From positions 1 to 64,000 of the forward strand of contig NZ_DASTAT010000018.1 of NCBI RefSeq assembly GCF_035712445.1: a stretch of DNA of 64,000 nucleotides. Direction: 5' to 3'. Origin of the DNA: Oligoflexus sp. Its GTDB lineage: Bacteria; Bdellovibrionota_B; Oligoflexia; Oligoflexales; Oligoflexaceae. Of the stretch, positions 25,854-35,088 are shown piece by piece (within the stretch, counting starts at the first letter, position 1; each line of letters starts with the position of its first letter). A program made the translations under genes and the position numbers. Under the pieces are notes generated by a model. It worked only from the letters and a program-made list of their open reading frames with translations, had not been told where the DNA came from and searched no databases.

Positions 25854-26921
25854 CTACTTCATAAGATGATCCACACCCGAGGAACGAATAGGATCGGCCT
25901 CTTCATCACGCCAAGGGAGGTCGGGCCACCACTTGATCATGGGCGGAAGATGAGGCGGGACGATGCTTTCACCGGGCTTTAAAACAGCCACATTCACAGC
26001 ATTCCGCTCGGCGGCGGCCAGCACGCGTTCCATAGGTTCCGTCCAACCGTGGAAACCAAGACTGAAAAGTCCCCAGTGCACCGGCAGAAGAATTTTTCCG
26101 CGTACCAGCTGATGGGCGCGTATGGCCTGCTCCGGGCCAAGATGCACATCGGTCCAATGCCGATCGTAAGCGCCCACTTCAATCATGGTCAGATCAAAGG
26201 GTCCGAGGCGCTGGCCGATGTCCTTGAGTTCAGGAAAAAGTGCGGTATCCCCGCTGTAATAAACGCGGTGATGGGCTCCGCTCACGGCAAAGCCGCACCA
26301 AAGGGTTTTATCCTGATCCAAAGGACCGCGACCTGAAAAATGTCGGGCGGGTGTGGCTGTGATGGTCAGGCCGGATAGGACGAAGGTTTCCCACCAGTCC
26401 AATTCCACAATGCTGTGTGCGGGCACGCCCCAGCCTTCAAGGTGGCCGCCCAGGCCCAGAGGCACGACCCAATGGAGTTTGCGGCCTTTGAGCTTTTGGA
26501 CCGTGGGATAATCGAGATGATCATAGTGGTCGTGGGAAATCAGGACGGCATCGAGGTCCGGCAGTTCCTCGATGGGAAGGGGAGACGGGTACCAGCGTTC
26601 CGGTCCCGCGAAGGAAAAGGGGGAAACCCTCTGACCCCAGACGGGATCCAAAAGGAGACGTTTGCCTTCGATCTCCACGATCATCGTGGAATGCCCGAGC
26701 CAGGTCGTTCGCAGGTCGGGGGAATTGTCGAAGTCGCTGCGTCTGCGAGCCTCTACGGGAATTCTTTCCTTGGGACGCGTGGGATTGGGGTTTCCAAAAA
26801 GGATCTGCCGCAAAAGAGAGATTCTGGAGGCCTGAGTGCGCTCGAGTGGATTGGTAAATTTTCCGTTCTGCCATTGAGGAGAACGCTCCATCCGGGCCCG
26901 ACGTTTTTCTGCGAGATGCAT
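25854..26921 (-). CDS. Metallo-beta-lactamase-fold hydrolase, NAPE-PLD-like
   Basis: 355 residues. The zinc motif SHDHYDHLD (about 130-138) and GHSTMIVEIEG, LDPVWGQRVSP, TPARHFSGRG, YSGDTALF and PVHWGLFSL boxes match the NAPE-hydrolysing phospholipase D/UlaG-like MBL group. No signal peptide, so likely cytoplasmic. Neighbouring lipid-type enzymes elsewhere in the window are compatible with phospholipid turnover, but the substrate is unproven. Confidence 0.82.
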   Translation of the reverse strand: MHLAEKRRARMERSPQWQNGKFTNPLERTQASRISLLRQILFGNPNPTRPKERIPVEARRRSDFDNSPDLRTTWLGHSTMIVEIEGKRLLLDPVWGQRVSPFSFAGPERWYPSPLPIEELPDLDAVLISHDHYDHLDYPTVQKLKGRKLHWVVPLGLGGHLEGWGVPAHSIVELDWWETFVLSGLTITATPARHFSGRGPLDQDKTLWCGFAVSGAHHRVYYSGDTALFPELKDIGQRLGPFDLTMIEVGAYDRHWTDVHLGPEQAIRAHQLVRGKILLPVHWGLFSLGFHGWTEPMERVLAAAERNAVNVAVLKPGESIVPPHLPPMIKWWPDLPWRDEEADPIRSSGVDHLMK

Positions 26922-26995
26922 CCGATGTCCTGTGAGGATTTGGAATAATGAAGCTGAAATTATAGCATAAATCTTTATGAGGTGTGCATGAAGGC

Positions 26996-27016
26996 AGCCG
27001 CGCCCCCAGCGCGGCT
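26996..27016 (-). terminator. Hairpin after SDR gene
   Basis: AGCCGCG-CCCCCAG-CGCGGCT immediately after the SDR stop codon on the minus strand. The following T content is low, so it is a weak terminator candidate. Confidence 0.4.
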
Positions 27017-27022
27017 TGAGAT

Positions 27023-28150
27023 TCAGCTGACAAGACGGAGCACAGGTTTTTTGATGCGGCGAACAGTCTGACGGCGGAACTTGTTGGACTGATGCAGCCC
27101 TTCGGCAATGCGCATCACGGCTGTGTTCGCAAGGGCTTTGAACCCATGAAGCCCAGCGCGTTTGGTGAGCGTCGGCAGCATACCCCGGCGATAGGCGATC
27201 AGAGCGCCGATCCCAATTCCAAGAACTGCAAGGCCAAGGATCATGGTGCCTTTGTGGGTGTCTGAACGCTCACGCCAGTGACCGGTTGGCCCGGAAATCT
27301 CCTGCATGGGGTGGTGAATGTTGCCCTCCCTGGCATCGGCCGGGGTTTTCGAAAAATGATCCTTCCGCACCTGACGGGCCATGATCCTTTGCGCAAATCC
27401 AGGGGCTACACGGCTCAGAAGCCCCATGCGGCGGCCTGATCCGCCCACATAAACCTCGCGCCGGGGGTGAACGGCAAGGTCTACGATTTGCTGGGCCACA
27501 GCCTCCACATCGTAGATGGGGCTCATGGGTTTAACAGCTTTTCCCATGTAATTGGCGGCATGCTGGAAGATCGGCGTGTCGATGGATGCCGGCAGCACCG
27601 TGCAAACATGAATGTCACGCGTATCCATGAGTTCCTGGCGCAGACTGTCCGAAAGCCCGATAATAGCCGCCTTGCTGATGGCATAGGCGCTGATATAGGG
27701 GGCTCCGGTCTTGCCGACCATGGATGAAATATTAATCATGACCCCGCGGCCGCGTTCCCGAAAATGCGGGAGCACAGCCCGAGCCCCATGAATATAGCCG
27801 AAGAGATTGGTTTCGATGACCTTGCGATAGTCATCCCAGGGCACTTCATCGAGACGTCCGAAGAGAGACACGGCGGCGTCGTTCACCCACACATCGATGC
27901 CACCAAAGGTTTCAATGGCCCTTTGTGCCAGCTGCTCGACAGCTTCACGCTCACTGACGTCGGTGGGAACAGCCATTGCGGTGGTTCCAAGGCTTTGACA
28001 TTCATTGGCCACAGCCTGAAGCTGTTCTTCACCGCGGGCGGCAAGGACCAGACGTGCGCCTTTGCGGGCGAAATCCAGAGCCGCCGCGCGGCCTATTCCA
28101 CTCGATGCTCCGGTGATAACGACAACAGAATCCTTGATAGATCGCTTCAT
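27023..28150 (-). CDS. Short-chain dehydrogenase/reductase with C-terminal membrane segment
   Basis: 375 residues. The classical SDR boxes are TGASSGIG (13-20), NDAAV (about 91) and Y-x-x-x-K in SAYAISKAAI, so NAD(P)-dependent oxidoreduction is expected. After the SDR domain comes a basic linker and a hydrophobic segment (MILGLAVLGIGIGALIAYRRG), then an amphipathic tail, an uncommon membrane-anchored layout. I use ATG 28150, with GGAGGGT upstream; the open frame extends to 28300. The substrate is unknown. Confidence 0.82.
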   Translation of the reverse strand: MKRSIKDSVVVITGASSGIGRAAALDFARKGARLVLAARGEEQLQAVANECQSLGTTAMAVPTDVSEREAVEQLAQRAIETFGGIDVWVNDAAVSLFGRLDEVPWDDYRKVIETNLFGYIHGARAVLPHFRERGRGVMINISSMVGKTGAPYISAYAISKAAIIGLSDSLRQELMDTRDIHVCTVLPASIDTPIFQHAANYMGKAVKPMSPIYDVEAVAQQIVDLAVHPRREVYVGGSGRRMGLLSRVAPGFAQRIMARQVRKDHFSKTPADAREGNIHHPMQEISGPTGHWRERSDTHKGTMILGLAVLGIGIGALIAYRRGMLPTLTKRAGLHGFKALANTAVMRIAEGLHQSNKFRRQTVRRIKKPVLRLVS

Positions 28151-28271
28151 AACAACCCTCCGTTGCTTTTGAATCGAAGACGTTTTTGATTCGTGACCGT
28201 CCCTTCGTGTGACGCAGGGCGGCCTGGATTCTGCTATCAGATTTCGTGCCAGTGTGAGGGAAAGCGTATAT

Positions 28272-28326
28272 AAAAAAAATCTCCGCAAAGGCCATCGCAT
28301 TCAAAGAGCGATGCCTCTGCGAAGAT
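28272..28326 (-). terminator. Rho-independent terminator of the phosphorylase-pgmB operon
   Basis: On the minus strand a long imperfect stem (ATCTTCGCAGAGGCATCGC and GCGATGGCCTTTGCGGAGAT) with a short loop is followed by eight T. It lies 17 bases after the pgmB stop. Confidence 0.85.
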
Positions 28327-28342
28327 CTGGGCGTTTACCGGG

Positions 28343-29002
28343 TTATCGCCACTCGGCAAAAAGTTCAGCAAATTTAAATGTATCCAGGCCCGAAACCACG
28401 CGATCGGCAGCCGCGAGAACCTTGGGATCCCCGACCCCCAGGGCCTGCATACCGGCCACTTTAATAGCGACCACACCGGCCTCGGCGTCTTCAACGCCCA
28501 GGCATTCCTCGGGCCGGACTCCAAGAGGAGCCGCCGCCAGAAGGAAAATATCCGGTGCGGGTTTGCCCCGAGCCACCAGTGCAGGATTGGCGATCGAATC
28601 AAAGTAGCCCGGGATACCGAGAGCTTCGAGTATCGCCGGCGCATTTTTGCTCGCCGAAGCCAAAGAGATTTTTACACCGAGGGTCTTCAGTTCATCGAGG
28701 CGTTCCAGGGCTCCCGGCAGAAGATCCTTGCGGGTCATCGAGGCCGTGAGTTCCTTGTAATGCTCGTTTTTTTCAAACGCCAGCCGCTCTTTTTCGGCCA
28801 GAGGCAGCTGCACCTTGCCATGCTCAAGGATGAGGTCCAGCGATGACATGCGATCGATGCCCTTCAGCGTTTCATTGAAGGCTTCATCAATCGTAATGCC
28901 AAGGCCGCTCGCCATCTCTTTCCAGGCCAGGTAATGAAAGCGGGCGGTGTCGGTCAGCACGCCGTCCAGATCAAAAATCACGGCCGCGAAGCGTGATCTC
29001 AT
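28343..29002 (-). CDS. pgmB: Beta-phosphoglucomutase
   Basis: 219 residues, HAD superfamily with the cap of beta-PGM. DLDGVLTD (11-18) gives the nucleophile D11 and acid/base D13. LKGIDRMSSLDLIL in the cap, SASKNAP, GKPAPD and VEDAEAG match the family. It converts beta-glucose 1-phosphate to glucose 6-phosphate. It overlaps the GH65 phosphorylase gene by 4 bases, and that enzyme makes its substrate, so the function is well supported. Confidence 0.92.
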   Translation of the reverse strand: MRSRFAAVIFDLDGVLTDTARFHYLAWKEMASGLGITIDEAFNETLKGIDRMSSLDLILEHGKVQLPLAEKERLAFEKNEHYKELTASMTRKDLLPGALERLDELKTLGVKISLASASKNAPAILEALGIPGYFDSIANPALVARGKPAPDIFLLAAAPLGVRPEECLGVEDAEAGVVAIKVAGMQALGVGDPKVLAAADRVVSGLDTFKFAELFAEWR

Positions 29003-31311
29003 GCCTCAGCCCTCCGGGTTGGCGCCAGCACAGCCTGCGACGGACTCAGCGGGAAGGTTTTGCTGCCGACTCTCACAATCATGGGATCACCTGAGAGTTG
29101 CTTCAGCACGAATTCGCCGGACGTTACCGTGATGCTGAGCGGGCGATTCTGATAGTTGATTTTGAAGCTGTAGCCGCTCCATTGCTGGGGCAGATAAGGA
29201 TCGAAAGCCAGCTGATTGCCTTCAAAGCGCAGACCCGCGAAGCCCTGCACGATCGCAAGCCAGCTGCCGACCATGCTCGTGATATGGCAGCCGTCTTCAG
29301 TATCGTGGTTATAGTTGTCAAGATCGAGACGTGCGGTTCGGAGATAAAGCTCATAGGCTTTCTCCTCATAACCGGCAAGGCTGGCGACGATCGAATAGAC
29401 CGAAGGCGAGAGCGAGGACTCATGAACCGTGCGGGGTTCATAGAAATCAAAGCTGCGGCGCAGCTCGGCGCGGTCGACCAGTTTCGGGAAGAAGTAGAAG
29501 GCCTGGATGGTGTCAGCCTGCTTGATATAAGGCGAACGCAGAATGTGATCCCACGACCAGTTCTTATGCAAAGGATAATCACCGGGCTGCAGATCGGCGA
29601 CCAGTTTCTGTTCCTTGTCGAGGTAACCATCCTGCTGCAGATAGATGCGGCGCTCCTCATCCCGCGGCAGGTACATCTTCTGCTGGATATTCAGCCACTG
29701 CAGCTCTTCCTGCCGGGTCAGCTGCGTGCGATCCTGAAGATCTTTGAACAGATCTTTTTTGGTGCGCTCCAGACGGTCGAGTTCCTGCAGCGTATAGGAA
29801 AGGGTCCATTGCGCCAGCATATTGGTGTAATAGTTGTTGTTGACGTTGTTTTCGTATTCGTTCGGCCCGGTCACGCCAAGGATCACGAACTTCTGCTTGG
29901 GTTCGGAATAGGACACGCGCGAAGCCCAGAAGCGGCTCAGCTCGATCAGGACCTCGATACCCATGGAATCAAGGTATTCCGTGTCGCCTGTGTATTCGGT
30001 GTAATGATAGATCGCATAGGCGATGGCGCCGTTGCGGTGAATCTCTTCAAAGGTGATTTCCCATTCGTTGTGGCATTCGCGCCCGTCGATGGTCACCATG
30101 GGATAAAGAGCGCCTTTGAGCTGCAGCTTGCGAGCATTCTCCTTGGCCCGTTCCAGATGGTTATAGCGATAGACGAGAAGATTCCGCGCCACTTCCTTGT
30201 TCGTATAAAGATAGAAGGGGAAGCAGAAGGCTTCCGTATCCCAGTAGGTGCAGCCGCCGTATTTTTCGCCGGTGAAACCTTTGGGACCGATATTCAGACG
30301 GCTGTCGCGGCCAGCATAGGTTTGCTGCAGTTGGAAAATATTGTAGCGAATGCCCTGCTGCGCTTTCACATCACCTTCAATGATGACGTCGGCTTCCGCC
30401 CATTTTTGATCCCATACGGCCACATGATTCGAAAAGAGGGGATTAAAGCCAAGTTCTTTCGCCTGAAGGACTTTCCTGCAGGCGAGGTCGATCAGGTCGC
30501 CGGCTTCATGATCGCGTGAGGTGAGCACGGCCACGAATTTTTCGAGGGCCATGGTCTCATTTTCAGCAAGGCCCACCGCGTAAGCTGCTTCGGCGCGATG
30601 GGGCTGCGAACAGGATTGAGGCAAAAGATCGTGCTCATCATTGCGATGCAAAAAGCGGCAGCTCATGGCCGTCGCGACTTCGAAGTGGGTTTTCTTCGAA
30701 ATGCTCTTCAGATAAAGCGCATCCTCTTTGGCTCCATGACCCGCGGCGTCCCAGAATTTTTCACCGTAGTTCGAATCGAGGTTACGCACATCACCATCCA
30801 GGTACGGCGTGACGACGATCGACAGAGGACCCGACAAGGCTTTGATTTCACAGCGAACAGCGCCCAGCTCGACATCGGCCATGCTCAGGAAACGCTGGAA
30901 AGAAACGGCCACTTTCTTGCCGCAGGGACTGGTCCAGACGTAGGACCGGCTCAAAAGACCCTGTTTCATATCGAGTTCGGCCCGATAATCAGTCACCTGG
31001 CCGTGGGCTGGATCAAGGCGTTCACCGTCTATACAGACATGCATGCCGACCCAGTTCGTCGAGTTGATGACTTTAGCAAAAAATTCGGGATACCCATTCT
31101 TCCACCAGCCGACTTTGGTGGGATCGGGATAATAAACACCTGCGATGTACGATCCTTGGAAGGTATCTCCGGAATAATCCTCTTCGAAAAATCCCCGCAG
31201 TCCCATGTGCTCATTGCCAAGACTGAAGATACTTTCCGAGAAGCGCTTATGATCGGGGCGCAATTCGTTTTCTACGATTTTCCACGGATGGGCTTCAAAA
31301 AAATCAAACAT
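28999..31311 (-). CDS. GH65 glycoside phosphorylase, probable maltose phosphorylase
   Basis: 770 residues, the usual GH65 length. The N-terminus (NEHMGLRGFFEEDYSGDTF) and the catalytic (alpha/alpha)6 barrel signature WEITFEEIHRNGAIAY, containing the general acid Glu, are clear. These enzymes phosphorolyse alpha-linked disaccharides to beta-glucose 1-phosphate. The secreted alpha-amylase nearby makes maltose the likely substrate; trehalose or kojibiose phosphorylase cannot be excluded. It is first in an operon with pgmB. The intergenic region before it holds an 8-base inverted repeat. Confidence 0.88.
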   Translation of the reverse strand: MFDFFEAHPWKIVENELRPDHKRFSESIFSLGNEHMGLRGFFEEDYSGDTFQGSYIAGVYYPDPTKVGWWKNGYPEFFAKVINSTNWVGMHVCIDGERLDPAHGQVTDYRAELDMKQGLLSRSYVWTSPCGKKVAVSFQRFLSMADVELGAVRCEIKALSGPLSIVVTPYLDGDVRNLDSNYGEKFWDAAGHGAKEDALYLKSISKKTHFEVATAMSCRFLHRNDEHDLLPQSCSQPHRAEAAYAVGLAENETMALEKFVAVLTSRDHEAGDLIDLACRKVLQAKELGFNPLFSNHVAVWDQKWAEADVIIEGDVKAQQGIRYNIFQLQQTYAGRDSRLNIGPKGFTGEKYGGCTYWDTEAFCFPFYLYTNKEVARNLLVYRYNHLERAKENARKLQLKGALYPMVTIDGRECHNEWEITFEEIHRNGAIAYAIYHYTEYTGDTEYLDSMGIEVLIELSRFWASRVSYSEPKQKFVILGVTGPNEYENNVNNNYYTNMLAQWTLSYTLQELDRLERTKKDLFKDLQDRTQLTRQEELQWLNIQQKMYLPRDEERRIYLQQDGYLDKEQKLVADLQPGDYPLHKNWSWDHILRSPYIKQADTIQAFYFFPKLVDRAELRRSFDFYEPRTVHESSLSPSVYSIVASLAGYEEKAYELYLRTARLDLDNYNHDTEDGCHITSMVGSWLAIVQGFAGLRFEGNQLAFDPYLPQQWSGYSFKINYQNRPLSITVTSGEFVLKQLSGDPMIVRVGSKTFPLSPSQAVLAPTRRAEA

Positions 31312-31425
31312 AAGCTACCTCATTATCTCAATACGAGAGCGGCTGGATTATAGGCCCGGCCCTTTGCAAAGGAAAGCTACAGTTTAGTTGTGTTCACTGA
31401 GAATTTACGTGCGGGAAAGGCTTCT

Positions 31426-31449
31426 GCTCAGGGCTCTTGCTCCCTGAGC
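31426..31449. repeat. Inverted repeat between divergent genes
   Basis: GCTCAGGG and CCCTGAGC with an 8-base spacer, 115 bases upstream of the GH65 start and between divergent genes. It could be an operator of the sugar operon; no regulator gene is adjacent. Confidence 0.35.
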
Positions 31450-31594
31450 GACGCCCTGTCAGCGTGATACTGACGGATAGCAATCGAACTCATTCTCAAT
31501 ATTCCCCATAAGACTGACCGTGGTAATGACTCCAGCTTTTCAGCAAAGCGGACGAGAGTTATGGAAAGCCCATCGAGAACCTCCTGATAGGAGC

Positions 31595-32068
31595 ATGTTT
31601 ATGATCATATACAAATCCATGGCTCTTGGAGCCGCTCTTTTTTTGACAGCTGCCTCGCCCAGCTATGGCGCTGGACTTTATGTGTGCAATGAAACTGAGG
31701 ATACTTTGAGTGTCGCGTACGCGGGATTCGAAAGTAATATCTGGGTGTCTCATGGCTGGTATGATGTCGGTTCCTATGCCTGCACGCAGCTGACGAGCAA
31801 TTTCACGAATACACGCTACTATGTTTATGCTTCGGGAAGTTCAGGCAAGGAGTGGGGCGCCAATCACTATTTCTGCGTGAATCAGAATGCGGGCTTTAAC
31901 ATTCCCTATGCGGACAATACAGCAGCCTGCACGAATCGGGCTTTTTTCTCGGTATGGGTGCCTGATATGCTGAGCGGTCAGTTCCCCGATCATTATACGG
32001 TCGTGATTGGACCGCAGCTGACCGGTTCCCATAATAACGCTTTGAATCATCCCAGGGCGGAGAGGTGA
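31595..32068 (+). CDS. Secreted DUF1036-like protein
   Basis: 157 residues: signal peptide (MALGAALFLTAASPSYG), then LYVCNETEDTLSVAYAGFE, W-x-S-x-GWYDVGSYACTQL and NHYFCVNQNAGF, matching the DUF1036 pattern of V-C-N-x-T, W-x-S-x-G-W and conserved Cys. I use ATG 31595, with ATAGGAG upstream; the open frame begins at 31520. The family is periplasmic and of unknown function. Confidence 0.7.
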   Translation: MFMIIYKSMALGAALFLTAASPSYGAGLYVCNETEDTLSVAYAGFESNIWVSHGWYDVGSYACTQLTSNFTNTRYYVYASGSSGKEWGANHYFCVNQNAGFNIPYADNTAACTNRAFFSVWVPDMLSGQFPDHYTVVIGPQLTGSHNNALNHPRAER

Positions 32069-32116
32069 GAGGCTGAGTTTCAGGGCACCAGGCTGAGAAC
32101 CTGGTGCCTTCGCTGC

Positions 32117-33991
32117 TTACTCGACGAAATCGGGAACGTCTTTCCAAAAAACGGTCAGCTGATCCGGGCGAGCGCCCGAGACGGTATAATAGTAGTCCTG
32201 TCCTTCATTCCACTTCACGACTTTGCCGGTCGTGGTGTCGACCTTCACCGCTTTAAATTCGAACTGCGTTCCAGCTGGAACTTCGACCGTCAGGGTCGAG
32301 GTCAGGCCATCAGCGGATTCCGTGGGCACAGGAGCCAAAGCGGGATTCCAGGCACCCAGGGCCGCAGGTGCTCCCGCGACCAGCACGCGCTGGCCTTCAG
32401 GCAGGCGGCCGTGACGAATGTCAAAGGTCAGGCTCACGAGCTGACCGGCTTGAGGACGCCAGGCGTCCTGGGTACTGCGATTCAGCCAGACCGATACCGA
32501 ACCGGGATTCACACGGAAGGTGGCATAGCCGCCGTCATCAATGGTGACCGCGTCCTTGATGCCGCCGGTGACATCGATCCAGGTTTCTCCACGATTCTCC
32601 GTGCCCACATACATGCGTTTGCTGCCGCCGCCGCGATCGGTCACGAGAACCGCAAGGCCGGAACCAGGATGGGCGTTATCGCCTGCACGGGTCCAACCGA
32701 TGAGGTCCGGATCATCGAAGTAATCATACTGAGCGCCATAGGCCGCTGTTTTACGGGCGCGCAGGATCGGATCGAGTTTATCCCGCATGGGTTTGATCTT
32801 GTCCTGCGGCTGACCATAGTAGTCACCGTAGAAAACGGTTGGATAACCATCGGCCCGGGTCAAAATCAAAGCATAGGCAGCAGGCCGGAACCAGGACAGC
32901 ACAGGGCGCGCCGAGTCGCGACCATACTGGGTGTCGTGATTGTCAACGAAGGTGTTGGCGAGGCCAGGATGCTTTTGAATCAGCGTTCCGTTGAGAATGG
33001 TGCGCAGATCAAAGTTGCCGTTCGAATCCGAGGCTTTCTGGAAGTTATAGTAAAGAGGGAAATCAAAGAGCGAAACCGTGTAGCCGGTCTTGGCCAAAAA
33101 GTTGTCGAGCTTATTGATATCACCGCTCAGGAACTCACCGACGGCATAAAGGTTACGTCCCGACGCGGCTCTTTGATAGCCGACCCAGTCCTGGATGAAT
33201 TTATATTTGATGTGTTTCACGGCATCCAGGCGAAAACCATCCAGCTGCAGCTCGGTGGTTAGCCAGCGGCCCCAGGTCTGCATTTCGCGGGTGACTTCGG
33301 GGTGATCATAATCAAGGTTGGCGCCCATGAGATAATCATAGTTGCCGTTTTCCGTATCCACTTCCCAGTTCCAGCTGTGACCATCGAGTTTGCAGATATT
33401 GCCGGTGTAACCCGGAACGCTGCAGCCCACAGCGTTGAAGTGGTTGCCGTTGAATGTGAAGGTCGAATATTTACCGCCACGCGCCGCATAGTCAAAGCGT
33501 GTGTATAGGTTGAGGTCCATGGCCCCGCTGTTCGCGTTATTGCGATTGCTTTCCTGGGACAGGGAGGCTCGCACGCGCTCTGTCTTGTCAGCGCCAAGCA
33601 GATGGTTCATCACAATATCAGCATAGATCTGAAGGCCATTGGCTTTCATTTGCCGCACAGCATTCAAGAGTTCGGTCCGGGTTCCGTACTTGGTCCGCAC
33701 GGCGCCCTTCTGCTTGAATTCGCCAAGGTCATAGGGATCATAGATTCCGTAACCGACGTCCCAGATCTTGCCATCGCCTTTACTCGGCGGTGGAATCCAG
33801 ACCGCGCTGATGCCAAGGTCTGTAAGGTGGCGAGCATCATTGGCGAGGTTATTCCAATGCTCACCGCCGGCATGCGTATTCCATTCAAAATACTGCATCA
33901 TGGTGCCGTTGTCGGCGGCCTGCAGTCCGGATGCGGAAAGAATGGCAACCGCCGCCACCCATGCTTTTACGGAAATGAATTTCTGGATCAT
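32117..33991 (-). CDS. Secreted GH13 alpha-amylase with C-terminal CBM20
   Basis: 624 residues. Signal peptide (VAAVAILSASGLQA), GH13 (beta/alpha)8 domain with DIVMNH, GFRLDAVKH (nucleophile Asp), AVGEF (acid Glu) and FVDNHDT (third Asp), then a C-terminal starch-binding CBM20 (about 520-620, VSLTFDIRHG ... GAWNPALA ... EFKAV). It hydrolyses starch outside the cell and so feeds the phosphorylase operon nearby. I start at ATG 33991; an in-frame ATG at 34048 would add a non-signal stretch. It is on the same strand as the GH65 operon but is transcribed separately. Confidence 0.9.
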   Translation of the reverse strand: MIQKFISVKAWVAAVAILSASGLQAADNGTMMQYFEWNTHAGGEHWNNLANDARHLTDLGISAVWIPPPSKGDGKIWDVGYGIYDPYDLGEFKQKGAVRTKYGTRTELLNAVRQMKANGLQIYADIVMNHLLGADKTERVRASLSQESNRNNANSGAMDLNLYTRFDYAARGGKYSTFTFNGNHFNAVGCSVPGYTGNICKLDGHSWNWEVDTENGNYDYLMGANLDYDHPEVTREMQTWGRWLTTELQLDGFRLDAVKHIKYKFIQDWVGYQRAASGRNLYAVGEFLSGDINKLDNFLAKTGYTVSLFDFPLYYNFQKASDSNGNFDLRTILNGTLIQKHPGLANTFVDNHDTQYGRDSARPVLSWFRPAAYALILTRADGYPTVFYGDYYGQPQDKIKPMRDKLDPILRARKTAAYGAQYDYFDDPDLIGWTRAGDNAHPGSGLAVLVTDRGGGSKRMYVGTENRGETWIDVTGGIKDAVTIDDGGYATFRVNPGSVSVWLNRSTQDAWRPQAGQLVSLTFDIRHGRLPEGQRVLVAGAPAALGAWNPALAPVPTESADGLTSTLTVEVPAGTQFEFKAVKVDTTTGKVVKWNEGQDYYYTVSGARPDQLTVFWKDVPDFVE

Positions 33992-34311
33992 CGGCGCGTC
34001 CCCCATTGTGGGCTTCTTCCTGGAAGCCATTGCTTGCGCTTCACTCATGGGTACAACAGCTGCTCGCTGGCGACAAGGATTTGGAATTTCACATCATTTT
34101 AAGCCTGAAAGCGACCTGCAGCTTTGGTATCGAAATCGACTATACCTCTGGAAATGTTGATATTATTGATTTTGGCGGAGAAGGCAGGCACACCGAAAGG
34201 TTAGAAATCCGGTAAGTTTCCTACAGGACGTTCACGGGATTCAGATCGCTTCTTCGTGGTGAACCATTTCCTGAACTTGCGGTGACCGGAGGCCGGTCAC
34301 CGCCCCTGTGT
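33992..34311. other. Intergenic region upstream of amylase, with a perfect hairpin
   Basis: About 320 bases without a gene. It must contain the amylase promoter (minus strand). At 34279-34303, an 11-base perfect stem (GCGGTGACCGG, CCGGTCACCGC, loop AGG) lies 8 bases after the stop of the next gene. It has no T-run, so it is more an mRNA-end hairpin than a full terminator. Confidence 0.5.
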
Positions 34312-34884
34312 TCAGCCCTGCTTGGGTTTGGCTACTGTGCACTTGGGGCCCACGAACGTATATTCGTTTTTCATTCGGGTCGTCGGACTTTCCGCTGCAT
34401 GGCGCATGGCGGCATCCATCATCTTTTTCTGATGGGGCGACATGCTTTTGGGATCGGCCGCGTCGGGCTTCATCTTCAGGAGTTTGATCTCCTGCTCGAT
34501 GGTATAGGCCGTCTCGCTCTGCCGATTGAAAACAAGGCTCCCCTCGGCATCCTGGCTGTAGACTTCCACGGCTGTGGCTCCGGTCGGGGAACGGCGGCCC
34601 TTGCATTGGATATCGTAGGCGAGGCGTTTGGCGGTCTCGGACTTGATCGTCAGCTCGCATTCCATGCCGTTGGCACTGGCGGCTTTCTTAAAATCATTCA
34701 CCCAATTTTTCTTATCTTGAGTTTCTATGCACTCCAGAGTACCGCTGTCCTTGGCTTTCGCGCCACCGTCAAGCTCCTTGACCCTCCATTCCCCGGTTTT
34801 GGGCATTGGAAAGCTGTCAGCGGCATGGGCAGCGACCGACGCGAGGCCAAGACCTATCAGAAATACGAAGCGGGTATGAAGCAT
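34312..34884 (-). CDS. Periplasmic DUF3617-like protein
   Basis: 190 residues with a signal peptide (FVFLIGLGLASVAAHA). The mature part has PMPKTGEWRVKE, CIETQDKKNW, MECELTIKS, DIQCKGR and PKCTV, a spacing of W and four Cys like DUF3617. The family is exported and of unknown function. It is monocistronic in this window. Confidence 0.6.
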   Translation of the reverse strand: MLHTRFVFLIGLGLASVAAHAADSFPMPKTGEWRVKELDGGAKAKDSGTLECIETQDKKNWVNDFKKAASANGMECELTIKSETAKRLAYDIQCKGRRSPTGATAVEVYSQDAEGSLVFNRQSETAYTIEQEIKLLKMKPDAADPKSMSPHQKKMMDAAMRHAAESPTTRMKNEYTFVGPKCTVAKPKQG

Positions 34885-35088
34885 ATCGGAATCTTCCTGC
34901 TATGAAGGTTAAGTAAAGAATCTAGCGCAGTTTCGCCCTTTCATAAACTCTGAAACGAAATCTTTAATGGTCCTGCATAGGATGAGTGCCCCCAGTGGCT
35001 TAACAGAATGTTTAGAAAACACCGCGATTCCTGCCGAAGCGTGCTCAGAATATCGAGGCAAACCACAACATTCTTAGGAACCACTGCA

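Noticed and set aside
29098..30519. 473-codon + strand frame
   Set aside because: Antisense to the GH65 phosphorylase, which has clear family motifs.
34279..34303. Terminator after the DUF3617-like gene
   Set aside because: The stem is perfect but no T-run follows on the minus strand; kept only as a hairpin.
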